A stretch of DNA of 9,783 nucleotides. It comes from Selenomonas sp. GTDB lineage: Bacteria; Bacillota_C; Negativicutes; Selenomonadales; Selenomonadaceae. A model generated the notes under the pieces. The model was not told the origin of the DNA, did not search any database, and worked only from the letters and a program-made list of their open reading frames with translations. The stretch spans positions 1 to 9,783 of the forward strand of contig JAGAYB010000009.1 of the NCBI GenBank assembly GCA_017940705.1. The letters are read 5' to 3'. The translations under genes and the position numbers were made by a program. Position 1 is the first letter of the stretch. Each line of letters starts with the position of its first letter. Below are positions 1 to 5,475 of the stretch, in pieces.

Positions 1-14
1 GGAGGTGTTATGGC

Positions 15-569
15 ATGCTGGCAGAACCAATAGACACAAAAGAAGAATTGATTGCAGGAGAAATCGTTATGATGGCTCCGGCAGGGACGGGACATAATAC
101 AATTGCACATAATCTTCATTTGGTTATCGGCAATTATCTTTATGGTAAGCGTTGCCGCATGTTTGGGGAGACTTATGTGTTTTTAGACGAGGAAAATCAT
201 TTCATCCCAGATTTGATGGTGGTCTGTGAGCCGTCGCAGATAAAGCCGAACCATGTTGAGGGTGCGCCTGATTTGGTGATTGAGATTTTGTCTGCCAGTA
301 CGAGGAAACGAGACATCGGGGTAAAGAAGAAAGCCTATGAGCGTTTTGGCGTGAAGGAGTATTGGATAATCAATCCTGTTGATCGATCGGTGGAAGTATA
401 TCATCTTCGTGATGGTGTATTTGAATTGGATGATGTTTATTATGATTATTCACAGGAGGACTGGGATGGGTTGACCGATAGAGACAAGCAGGAAGCGAAG
501 TTGTCGTTGAAGGTGTCTCTGTATGATGACTTGGAAATTCCCATCAAACGTATCTTTGTTGATGTATAA
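15..569 (+). CDS. Uma2 family (DUF820) PD-(D/E)XK nuclease-fold protein
   Basis: This is a 184-residue protein of the Uma2/DUF820 family, which has a restriction-endonuclease-like fold and is usually annotated as a putative endonuclease. Its biological role is not established. Family landmarks are clear: GEIVMMAP at residues 15-22, the acidic residue in IPDLMVV (D66), the APDLVIEILS core (84-93, E90), a basic stretch with K104-K106, and GVKEYWIINP (112-121). The putative catalytic acid residues and lysines are therefore intact. The start at 15 follows GGAGG at 1-5 with a normal gap. An ATG at 10 lies in another frame that stops at once. Family length is about 180-200 residues, so the gene looks complete. 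It is more AT-rich than the metabolic genes downstream and is followed by its own terminator. Uma2 genes are often in many scattered copies in a genome. Family assignment is firm; cellular function is unknown. Confidence 0.88.
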   Translation: MLAEPIDTKEELIAGEIVMMAPAGTGHNTIAHNLHLVIGNYLYGKRCRMFGETYVFLDEENHFIPDLMVVCEPSQIKPNHVEGAPDLVIEILSASTRKRDIGVKKKAYERFGVKEYWIINPVDRSVEVYHLRDGVFELDDVYYDYSQEDWDGLTDRDKQEAKLSLKVSLYDDLEIPIKRIFVDV

Positions 570-579
570 TTGTAAATAA

Positions 580-630
580 AAGTCCCCGACGATGGTGGTG
601 TATAACATTATCGCTGGGGGCTTTGTTTGT
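580..630 (+). terminator. Intrinsic terminator after the Uma2 gene
   Basis: The arms 580-593 and 610-623 form a 14-bp stem with one mismatch and a few G-U pairs around a 16-nt loop, followed by TTTGTTTGT. It starts 10 bases after the Uma2 stop codon and should end that transcript. The T-tract is interrupted, so efficiency may be moderate. Confidence 0.75.
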
Positions 631-661
631 TATATTCGTTTAAGCCATTATCACAAATGGC

Positions 662-901
662 TATAAACGTGCATTAAAACGCGGTTGTAACCCTAAAAAT
701 TTTGAAAAAGTTGTTCAGCTGCTGCAAAAACAACAACCGTTGCCAGAAAAGTATCGTGACCATGCGCTTACAGATTCACGAAACTTTAAAAATGTTCGTG
801 AGTGTCATATTGAACCTGACTGGTTGCTCGTATACCAGATTATCAATGAGCGTCTGGTGTTGAAGTTAATGAGGACTGGTACACATAGCGATTTATTTTG
901 A
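662..901 (+). pseudogene. Truncated YafQ/RelE-type mRNA interferase toxin, 5' end lost
   Basis: An open frame without any ATG/GTG/TTG start encodes 79 residues that read as the C-terminal part of a YafQ-family toxin (type II toxin-antitoxin, ribosome-dependent mRNA cleavage). It begins YKRALKRGCNP and continues with KYRDHALTD, RECHIEPDWLLVYQI and RTGTHSDLF before TGA. The residues equivalent to the YafQ active site are present: H34 in RDHAL, H49, D52 and W53 in HIEPDW, H75 and terminal F79. E. coli YafQ is 92 residues, so about 10-14 N-terminal residues with the start codon are missing. In frame there is a TAA at 641-643 and then only ATT at 647, with no ribosome binding site at a usable distance. 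The frame one base over reads HKW just before, so a 1-base insertion near 661 is one possible cause. No antitoxin gene lies on either side. A functional gene with a non-canonical start cannot be fully excluded. Confidence 0.8.
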
Positions 902-909
902 TGATCATT

Positions 910-950
910 AAAGTCCCTATCGAAGGAGGATTCGATAGGGGCTTTTTATT
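910..950 (+). terminator. Strong intrinsic terminator after the toxin remnant
   Basis: Arms 910-924 and 931-945 pair over 15 bp (one G-U) around the 6-nt loop GGAGGA, and are followed by a T-rich run from 943. It insulates the gut promoter region from upstream transcription. Its outer arm bases (AAAGTCCC / GGGGCTTT) match those of the terminator at 580-630. Confidence 0.9.
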
Positions 951-973
951 ATTGTCACATATTATATATTTTT

Positions 974-989
974 ATCACATAAGTGAAGG
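974..989 (+). promoter_or_regulatory. Candidate upstream operator, copy 1 of a palindromic motif
   Basis: ATCACATAAGTGAAGG contains the palindrome TCAC-N4-GTGA (975-986). A closely matching copy lies at 1110-1125. It sits about 100 bp upstream of the predicted gut transcription start. A further half-like TCACATA lies at 955-961, exactly 20 bp upstream of TCACATA at 975. The binding protein is unknown; the SorC-type regulator encoded at 4534 is the obvious candidate. Confidence 0.45.
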
Positions 990-998
990 TGTGAGCCG

Positions 999-1043
999 AA
1001 AAACGCGAAAAAACACGGTTTTTCACGGAAAAATGATAAAAAA
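999..1043. promoter_or_regulatory. Phased A/T tracts, probable intrinsic DNA bend
   Basis: Five runs of five or six A or T occur at 999-1003, 1008-1013, 1019-1023, 1029-1033 and 1038-1043. Their centres are 9.5, 10.5, 10 and 9.5 bp apart, close to one helical turn. Such phasing is known to give intrinsic curvature. The array ends 3 bp before the predicted -35 element and may also act as an UP-like element. See the finding on promoter architecture. Confidence 0.6.
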
Positions 1044-1046
1044 CTA

Positions 1047-1075
1047 TTGAAACATGGTGTTGGATAGGCTAATAT
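1047..1075 (+). promoter_or_regulatory. Predicted sigma70-type promoter of the gut operon
   Basis: TTGAAA at 1047-1052 and TAATAT at 1070-1075 are separated by exactly 17 bp. A start near 1082 would give a leader of about 100 nt before gutM. The -10 matches consensus at four of six positions, which suits an activated promoter. Confidence 0.6.
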
Positions 1076-1109
1076 CATACCTGTAAACAGCTTGTAAAGT
1101 TGATAACAA

Positions 1110-1125
1110 ATCACAAATGTGATGG
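1110..1125 (+). promoter_or_regulatory. Candidate downstream operator, copy 2 of the palindromic motif
   Basis: ATCACAAATGTGATGG contains ATCACA-AA-TGTGAT (1110-1123), a perfect 6-bp-arm inverted repeat, and matches copy 1 (974-989) at 13 of 16 bases. It would lie about +29 to +42 relative to the predicted start, a position typical of a repressor roadblock or the partner of an upstream loop site. Confidence 0.5.
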
Positions 1126-1179
1126 TTGTCGATAGATGGCGCGCGTTATGATGTTTGCTGTGGAAAGGAGAAATTGACT

Positions 1180-1590
1180 ATGGGCTGGATGATTTTGCTG
1201 GCAGCAGGTATGTGGGTGCTGCAGCTTCTGTTGGGGCTATGGCAGTTTGGCCGCTTCAATAAGCATGTGAAAGAACTGAGAAGTTTGGGCCGAGTGGCTG
1301 TCGGCAAGGCCAAGGGCGGTTTTCGGGCCGGGGCGGTGGCGCTTATCTGCATCAATGAACGGGCAGAAATTGTGCATGCCGAGACGATGGCCGGACGCAC
1401 GGTGTTTGCCGGATTTCGGGAGATGCCGGAGCTCAAGGGCAAATTTCTTCCTGAAATAAATGAAGATGATTGCGCAGGTTTCGGAAAGCAGGTGACAGCG
1501 GCGGTGCTGAATGCCCGTCAGGATTACGAAAATTATCAGGAGCTGCAACAGGAGCATCGTGCAGGCGATGCGGCAGCTTTGGCTGAATGA
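1180..1590 (+). CDS. gutM: Glucitol operon activator GutM (SrlM)
   Basis: This 136-residue protein belongs to the GutM/SrlM family, known in enteric bacteria as an activator of the glucitol operon; the mechanism is poorly defined. Residues 4-22 form one hydrophobic, probably membrane-spanning segment (MILLAAGMWVLQLLLGLWQ). The cytosolic part follows, with FGRFNKHVKELRSLGRVAVGKAKGGFRAGAVALICIN as the conserved core, and a charged, Q/E-rich tail from about 115. I start it at ATG 1180 because AAAGGAG at 1164-1170 lies 9 bases upstream. An in-frame TTG at 1126 would give 18 extra residues of unlike composition and lies inside the leader next to the operator candidate. It is the first gene of the operon, 35 bases before srlA. 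In E. coli gutM is distal, so its position here suggests that early synthesis of the activator matters. Assignment rests on family resemblance and context. Confidence 0.85.
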   Translation: MGWMILLAAGMWVLQLLLGLWQFGRFNKHVKELRSLGRVAVGKAKGGFRAGAVALICINERAEIVHAETMAGRTVFAGFREMPELKGKFLPEINEDDCAGFGKQVTAAVLNARQDYENYQELQQEHRAGDAAALAE

Positions 1591-1625
1591 GCTGAAACTT
1601 TATTCAAGAGGAAAGAAGGCAAAAA

Positions 1626-2180
1626 ATGGACACATTGATTTTTTTCGCACAAGGCTTTATCGGTATGTTCAACAAGGGAGGCGAGGTGCTGACCGGCTGG
1701 GTTACAGGCATTATCCCCACGCTTATCTGCTTGCTGGTGGCCATGAACTCCATCGTACTGTTGGTGGGCAATGAACGCATTGAAAAATTTGCGCATCTCT
1801 GTGCAGGCAATATCTTTAGCCGTTATATCTTGCTCCCGGTGGTGGGGACGTTCTTCTTCTGTAACCCCATGACCTTGTCCTTGGGCAAGTTCATGCCGGA
1901 GTATTACAAGCCTTCCTATTATGCGGCAGGCTCGGCTTCCTGCCATACGCTGAATGGTCTGTTCCCGCATGTAAATCCCGGCGAACTCTTTGTGTTCCTG
2001 GGAATTGCCAACGGCATTACGGCTCTGGGACTGCCGACGGTTGATTTGGCGCTGCGTTACTTCCTTATCGGTATTGTGATTAACTTCCTGCGCGGCTGGG
2101 TGACGGATTTCACCACGGCTTATGTGCAGAAGCAGCAGGGCGTAAAACTTTCCAAGCAGGTTGTAGCGATTAAGTCCTAA
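1626..2180 (+). CDS. srlA: PTS glucitol/sorbitol transporter subunit IIC (EIIC2)
   Basis: The product is the membrane EIIC component of the glucitol PTS, forming part of the sugar channel in the inner membrane. At 184 residues it matches E. coli SrlA (187) along its full length. Conserved stretches include [15 protein letters not shown] (17-31), the [24 protein letters not shown] block (78-101), [18 protein letters not shown] (105-122) and [13 protein letters not shown] (153-165). Hydrophobic segments are near 26-48, 66-80, 120-137 and 141-157. ATG 1626 is preceded by AGAAGG with a 6-base spacer. It lies 20 bases before srlE, so translation of the two subunits is likely coupled or coordinated. 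In this PTS family the IIC domain is split between SrlA and the C-terminal half of SrlE. I see no missing segment. Confidence 0.95.
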   Translation: MDTLIFFAQGFIGMFNKGGEVLTGWVTGIIPTLICLLVAMNSIVLLVGNERIEKFAHLCAGNIFSRYILLPVVGTFFFCNPMTLSLGKFMPEYYKPSYYAAGSASCHTLNGLFPHVNPGELFVFLGIANGITALGLPTVDLALRYFLIGIVINFLRGWVTDFTTAYVQKQQGVKLSKQVVAIKS

Positions 2181-2200
2181 GTGTACAGGGGGATAAGAAA

Positions 2201-3193
2201 ATGGCAGAATATAAAAGCGTAGTTGTTTCGGCAGGTTCCGGTGGCTTTGGCGGCCCCCTTACACTGACGCCGACAGAAACCAAAAATAAAATTGTCAACA
2301 TTACCGGCGGTGTGATTTCACCTGTGTCCATCCGTTTGGGCGAAATGACGGGTTGTGAGGTTGTGGATGGCTTTAAGACCAGAGTCCCGGATGAGGAAAC
2401 TTTGGCGGTGGTCATTGATTGCGGCGGTACGCTGCGCTGCGGCATCTATCCGCAGAAACGTATCTTCACCATCAACCTGAATCCCACCGGCCCGTCCGGC
2501 CCGCTCGCGCAGCACATCAAGGCTGATATCTATGTTTCGGCGGTGAAAGAGAACAATATCGCCTACAGTGATGGTACGGCAGCACCGGCAGCAGTCAGCG
2601 AGGAGCCGGTGAAGAAGCCCAAGTATGACACCAGCAAGAAGATTTCCCAGCAGCAGGCCGAAGGCAGCCTGATGGCGAAAATCGGGCAGTTCATGGGCGG
2701 TATCGTCTCCGTATTTTATCAGGCAGGGCGCGATTCCATCAACACGATGATTAAGACCATTCTTCCGTTTATGGCCTTTGTGTCCATGCTGATTGGTGTA
2801 ATTCTCACTACGGGTATCGGTGATGTGATTGCCAATCTTTTGGCACCGCTGGCCAGTTCGCCTGTTGGTCTGGTCATCCTGTCGCTTATCTGTTCCTTCC
2901 CGTTCCTCTCGCCCTTCCTTGGCCCGGGCGCTGTTATCGCACAGGTTATCGGCGTGCTCATCGGTGTGGAAATCGGCAATGGCCAGATTCCGCCGGCACT
3001 GGCACTGCCTGCGCTCTTTGCCATCAATGCTCAGTGTGCCTGTGACTTCATTCCCGTAGGTCTGGGGCTGGCAGAGGCAGAGGCGGAAACGGTAGAAGTT
3101 GGTGTGCCGTCGGTACTGTATTCCCGTTTCATCACGGGGCCGATTGCGGTAATTTTAGCATGGCTGGCCAGCTTCGGCCTGTATGAAGGCTAA
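2201..3193 (+). CDS. srlE: PTS glucitol/sorbitol transporter subunit IIBC
   Basis: This 330-residue protein joins an N-terminal IIB phosphotransfer domain (about 1-125), a variable Ala/Pro/Lys-rich linker (about 125-150) and a C-terminal membrane IIC1 domain (about 160-330). The IIB domain carries GFGGPL (15-20) and [16 protein letters not shown] (73-88). C74 is the likely phosphorylated cysteine by comparison with the family. The linker leads into the conserved YDTSKKI (142-148), then [54 protein letters not shown] and [11 protein letters not shown], all characteristic of SrlE. It receives phosphate from EIIA (SrlB) and phosphorylates sorbitol at C6 during uptake. A strong ribosome binding site (AGGGGGA, 2187-2193) precedes the ATG. 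E. coli SrlE has 319 residues; the extra length is mostly in the linker and termini. Confidence 0.95.
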   Translation: MAEYKSVVVSAGSGGFGGPLTLTPTETKNKIVNITGGVISPVSIRLGEMTGCEVVDGFKTRVPDEETLAVVIDCGGTLRCGIYPQKRIFTINLNPTGPSGPLAQHIKADIYVSAVKENNIAYSDGTAAPAAVSEEPVKKPKYDTSKKISQQQAEGSLMAKIGQFMGGIVSVFYQAGRDSINTMIKTILPFMAFVSMLIGVILTTGIGDVIANLLAPLASSPVGLVILSLICSFPFLSPFLGPGAVIAQVIGVLIGVEIGNGQIPPALALPALFAINAQCACDFIPVGLGLAEAEAETVEVGVPSVLYSRFITGPIAVILAWLASFGLYEG

Positions 3194-3241
3194 ATATATA
3201 GAAGTTTATTGTAACGCAAGAAAGATTCAGGGGGTCTTACA

Positions 3242-3610
3242 ATGAAGAAGTATTACAGCACTACGGTGCAGGAGTTAGGTGTAAATGTCCATTCCTTTAA
3301 GGATGCCAAAATGCTGATTATGTTTAATGAGAATGCGCCGGAGGAACTGCGTGAATACTGCATTCTCCACCGGGGCAATGAACTCACGGACACGGTGCAG
3401 GCAGGAGACATCTTTAAACTGGGAGATGCTGAGTACAAGATTGTCTTTGTGGGCAGTGAAGTACAGAAGAATTTGGGCAATTTAGGTCATATAACCCTGC
3501 GGTTCAACAATAACGATGAAGGGGAAGGGCTGGAAGGCAGCCTGTATCTGGAAGATAAGCCTATTGTTGACGTAAATCCCGGTGACGAAATTTCCATTGT
3601 AAGACCGTAA
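3242..3610 (+). CDS. srlB: PTS glucitol/sorbitol transporter subunit IIA
   Basis: The 122-residue soluble EIIA of the glucitol family takes phosphate from HPr and passes it to the IIB domain of SrlE. H43 in REYCILHRGNEL aligns with the phosphorylated histidine of E. coli SrlB, which is also residue 43. Other family landmarks are NAPEELREYC (31-40), the GDIFKLGDAEYKIVFVGSEV region and NLGNLGHITLRFN (about 79-91). The ATG follows AGGGGGT (3229-3235) at normal spacing. The 48-base gap after srlE is the largest within the PTS genes but holds no terminator or promoter that I can support. The gene is followed 19 bases later by the dehydrogenase gene. Confidence 0.95.
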   Translation: MKKYYSTTVQELGVNVHSFKDAKMLIMFNENAPEELREYCILHRGNELTDTVQAGDIFKLGDAEYKIVFVGSEVQKNLGNLGHITLRFNNNDEGEGLEGSLYLEDKPIVDVNPGDEISIVRP

Positions 3611-3629
3611 TTTTAAGGAGATGTTTATT

Positions 3630-4448
3630 ATGGCTTCATGGCTTAACTTGGAAGGTAAAACAGCAGTGGTAACGGGAGGCGCTTCAGGCATCGGCAAGGC
3701 GGTGGCGCAGGCATTTCTCGATAACGGAGCCAATGTGGTAGTCTGTGATATGAATCCTGAGGCACCGGAATTTGACATCCATGAGGGCAGCGGCGAAATG
3801 CTCTATGTGGTTACCAATGTCACCAATCCCGAAAATATTACGGATATGATTCGGCAGGCCAAGGAAAAGTTTGGCAAGCTGGATGTACTGGTGAACAATG
3901 CCGGTATCAACATTCCCTGTCTGCTGGTGGACCCCAAGGACCCGCATGGCAAATATGAACTCAGCGACAATGTCTATGACAAAGTTACCGGCGTTAATAT
4001 CAAAGGCGTGTACCTGATGGCGCAGGCTTTGGGGCATGAGTTCGTGGATAACGGCAAGGGCGTTATCATCAATATGTCTTCGGAAAGCGGCCTTGAAGGT
4101 TCCGAAGGGCAGAGCATTTACGCCGCCACCAAGAATGCAGTGAACTCCTTCACTCGTTCCTGGGCCAAGGAGCTGGGCAAGTACAATGTCCGGGTGGTGG
4201 GCATTGCTCCCGGTATCATGGAGGCCACTGGGCTTAGAACCCTTTCGTATGAGGAGGCGCTGGCCTATACGCGTGGCATTACAGTGGATGACCTGCGCAA
4301 GGGCTACAAGAGCACAAAGACCACTCCGCTGGGACGCAGCGGCAAGCTCACGGAAGTGGCTGATACAGTGATGTTCCTGGCCAGCGACAGAGCCAGCTAC
4401 ATCCATGGTGTAACCTACAATGTCGCCGGTGGCAAGACACGCGGCTAA
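3630..4448 (+). CDS. Sorbitol-6-phosphate 2-dehydrogenase, SDR family
   Basis: The enzyme oxidises sorbitol-6-phosphate, the PTS product, to fructose-6-phosphate with NAD, linking sorbitol uptake to glycolysis. It is a classical short-chain dehydrogenase: TGGASGIG at 15-22 (nucleotide binding), NNAG at 89-92, S151 and Y164-AAT-K168 as catalytic residues. Streptococcal and lactobacillus sorbitol-6-phosphate dehydrogenases share its signature stretches: NAGINIP then LLVDPKDPHGKYEL, GLEGSEGQS, GIAPGIMEATGLRTLSYEEA, TTPLGRSGKL and the C-terminal AGGKTRG. E. coli SrlD is a more distant SDR. I prefer ATG 3630 (272 residues) because AAGGAG at 3615-3620 lies 9 bases upstream; an in-frame ATG at 3621 touches the ribosome binding site and is unlikely. 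It is the last gene of the gut transcription unit, before a hairpin. Confidence 0.93.
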   Translation: MASWLNLEGKTAVVTGGASGIGKAVAQAFLDNGANVVVCDMNPEAPEFDIHEGSGEMLYVVTNVTNPENITDMIRQAKEKFGKLDVLVNNAGINIPCLLVDPKDPHGKYELSDNVYDKVTGVNIKGVYLMAQALGHEFVDNGKGVIINMSSESGLEGSEGQSIYAATKNAVNSFTRSWAKELGKYNVRVVGIAPGIMEATGLRTLSYEEALAYTRGITVDDLRKGYKSTKTTPLGRSGKLTEVADTVMFLASDRASYIHGVTYNVAGGKTRG

Positions 4449-4462
4449 TAGCAACAAAATTA

Positions 4463-4500
4463 TGAAAACTGGCACATTACCCTCTGTGTGCCAGTTTTCG
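4463..4500 (+). terminator. Long hairpin with a short T-tract after the dehydrogenase gene
   Basis: Arms 4465-4476 and 4487-4498 pair perfectly over 12 bp; pairs 4464-4499 (G-C) and 4463-4500 (T-G) extend the stem. The loop is 10 nt. Only four Ts are present, inside the 3' arm, and the sequence continues CGGCG. It may be a leaky terminator or an mRNA 3'-end stabiliser that lets some transcripts reach the regulator gene at 4534. No good separate promoter for that gene was found. Confidence 0.6.
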
Positions 4501-4533
4501 GCGTAGTATTATTTTGATATGGGGGGTTGAATT

Positions 4534-5472
4534 ATGCAGCCTGTAGAAAGACGTATCTTGGTCAAAGTGGCCAATATGTACTATGTGGAGAATCTGAAAC
4601 AAAGCGAGATAGCCCAGCGTATGGGCATTGACCGTACCACGGTCAGCAAGTATTTGAAAAAAGCACTGAAGGATAAAATAGTCAAGATTACGGTGGAAAG
4701 CGATTCCTTTGATGAGCTGGAGGCGGATTTGGAGCGCCGTTTTGGCCTTAAGGAGGCCTGTGTGGTGCCCAAGAGCTATGATATGCAGTTTATCAAGGAG
4801 CAGATGGCCCGGGCAGGGCTGCGGCTGATTCGCCGGATTTTGGGTGACGGCAAGGTGGTGGGCATGGCCTGGGGTACGACCATCAGCGAGCTGGCCAAAT
4901 TTGCGGAACAGGAAAAAAACTCGCCTCTCGATATTGATTTCGTCCCCTTGGATGGGGGGCCGGAATCAATCGACAGCGAGTTTCATGTGAATACAATATG
5001 TTATCAGATGGCTAGGGCGTTCAGCGGCCGCAGCCATTATATCTACGCTCCGGCCATTGCCAAGACTGCCGCTATCCGGCAGGCCATTGTGCAGGATGTG
5101 AACTACGAAAAGATTTCTGCCTTTTGGGACAGGCTCAATATCGGCATTGTGGGCATTGGCGCGCCGGTGAAATCCTCCAACCTCGTCTGGGCCGGCAGTT
5201 TCGGCCGGGAGGCCATTGAGTCACTGGCCAAGACCGGGGCAGTGGGGGAAATCTGTTCGGTGTTTTACGATATCAACGGCCATGAGGTGACAACCCCCTT
5301 TTCCGACAGAATTATCGCCGTGGGGCTGGAGAAACTGCGTACCTTGGAGTACAGCGTCGGGCTGGCCGCCTCACGGGAGAAAGTGCCGGCCATCATGGGA
5401 GCGCTTCGCGGCAAGCTCATCAACGTTTTGATTACTGATGAGGAAACAGCGAAAATTTTGCTGAATGAGTGA
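4534..5472 (+). CDS. SorC-family sugar-binding transcriptional regulator
   Basis: This 312-residue protein has the SorC/DeoR arrangement: an N-terminal winged HTH with the helix-turn-helix at about 22-43 (LKQSEIAQRMGIDRTTVSKY, then LKKA), and a C-terminal sugar-phosphate-binding domain from about 57. Family landmarks of the effector domain are GMAWGTTISEL (110-120), PLDGG (138-142), IGIVGIGAPV (203-212), GAVGEICSVFYDINGHEV (235-252) and the terminal ALRGKLINVLITDEETAKILL. Members are tetrameric DNA-binding proteins controlled by phosphorylated sugars. Being co-directional with and just downstream of the gut genes, it most likely senses sorbitol-6-phosphate or fructose-6-phosphate and controls the gut promoter; this is inference. 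GGGGGG at 4521-4526 precedes the ATG. It takes the place held in E. coli by the SrlR/GutR repressor. Its stop lies 3 bp from the stop of the convergent thiE-thiD gene. Confidence 0.88.
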   Translation: MQPVERRILVKVANMYYVENLKQSEIAQRMGIDRTTVSKYLKKALKDKIVKITVESDSFDELEADLERRFGLKEACVVPKSYDMQFIKEQMARAGLRLIRRILGDGKVVGMAWGTTISELAKFAEQEKNSPLDIDFVPLDGGPESIDSEFHVNTICYQMARAFSGRSHYIYAPAIAKTAAIRQAIVQDVNYEKISAFWDRLNIGIVGIGAPVKSSNLVWAGSFGREAIESLAKTGAVGEICSVFYDINGHEVTTPFSDRIIAVGLEKLRTLEYSVGLAASREKVPAIMGALRGKLINVLITDEETAKILLNE

Positions 5473-5475
5473 GCG

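Noticed and set aside
580..950. Similar terminators at 580-630 and 910-950 as possible ends of a mobile insert carrying the toxin
   Set aside because: Similarity is limited to AAAGTCCC and GGGGCTTT stem ends, which is common among intrinsic terminators; no target duplication or transposase is seen.
1126..1179. Longer gutM from TTG 1126
   Set aside because: No ribosome binding site precedes it, it overlaps the operator-like repeat, and ATG 1180 has AAAGGAG at good spacing.
3684..4475. 263-codon open frame on the minus strand
   Set aside because: It is antisense to the clearly identified sorbitol-6-phosphate dehydrogenase, has no recognisable motif, and begins inside the hairpin region without a ribosome binding site.
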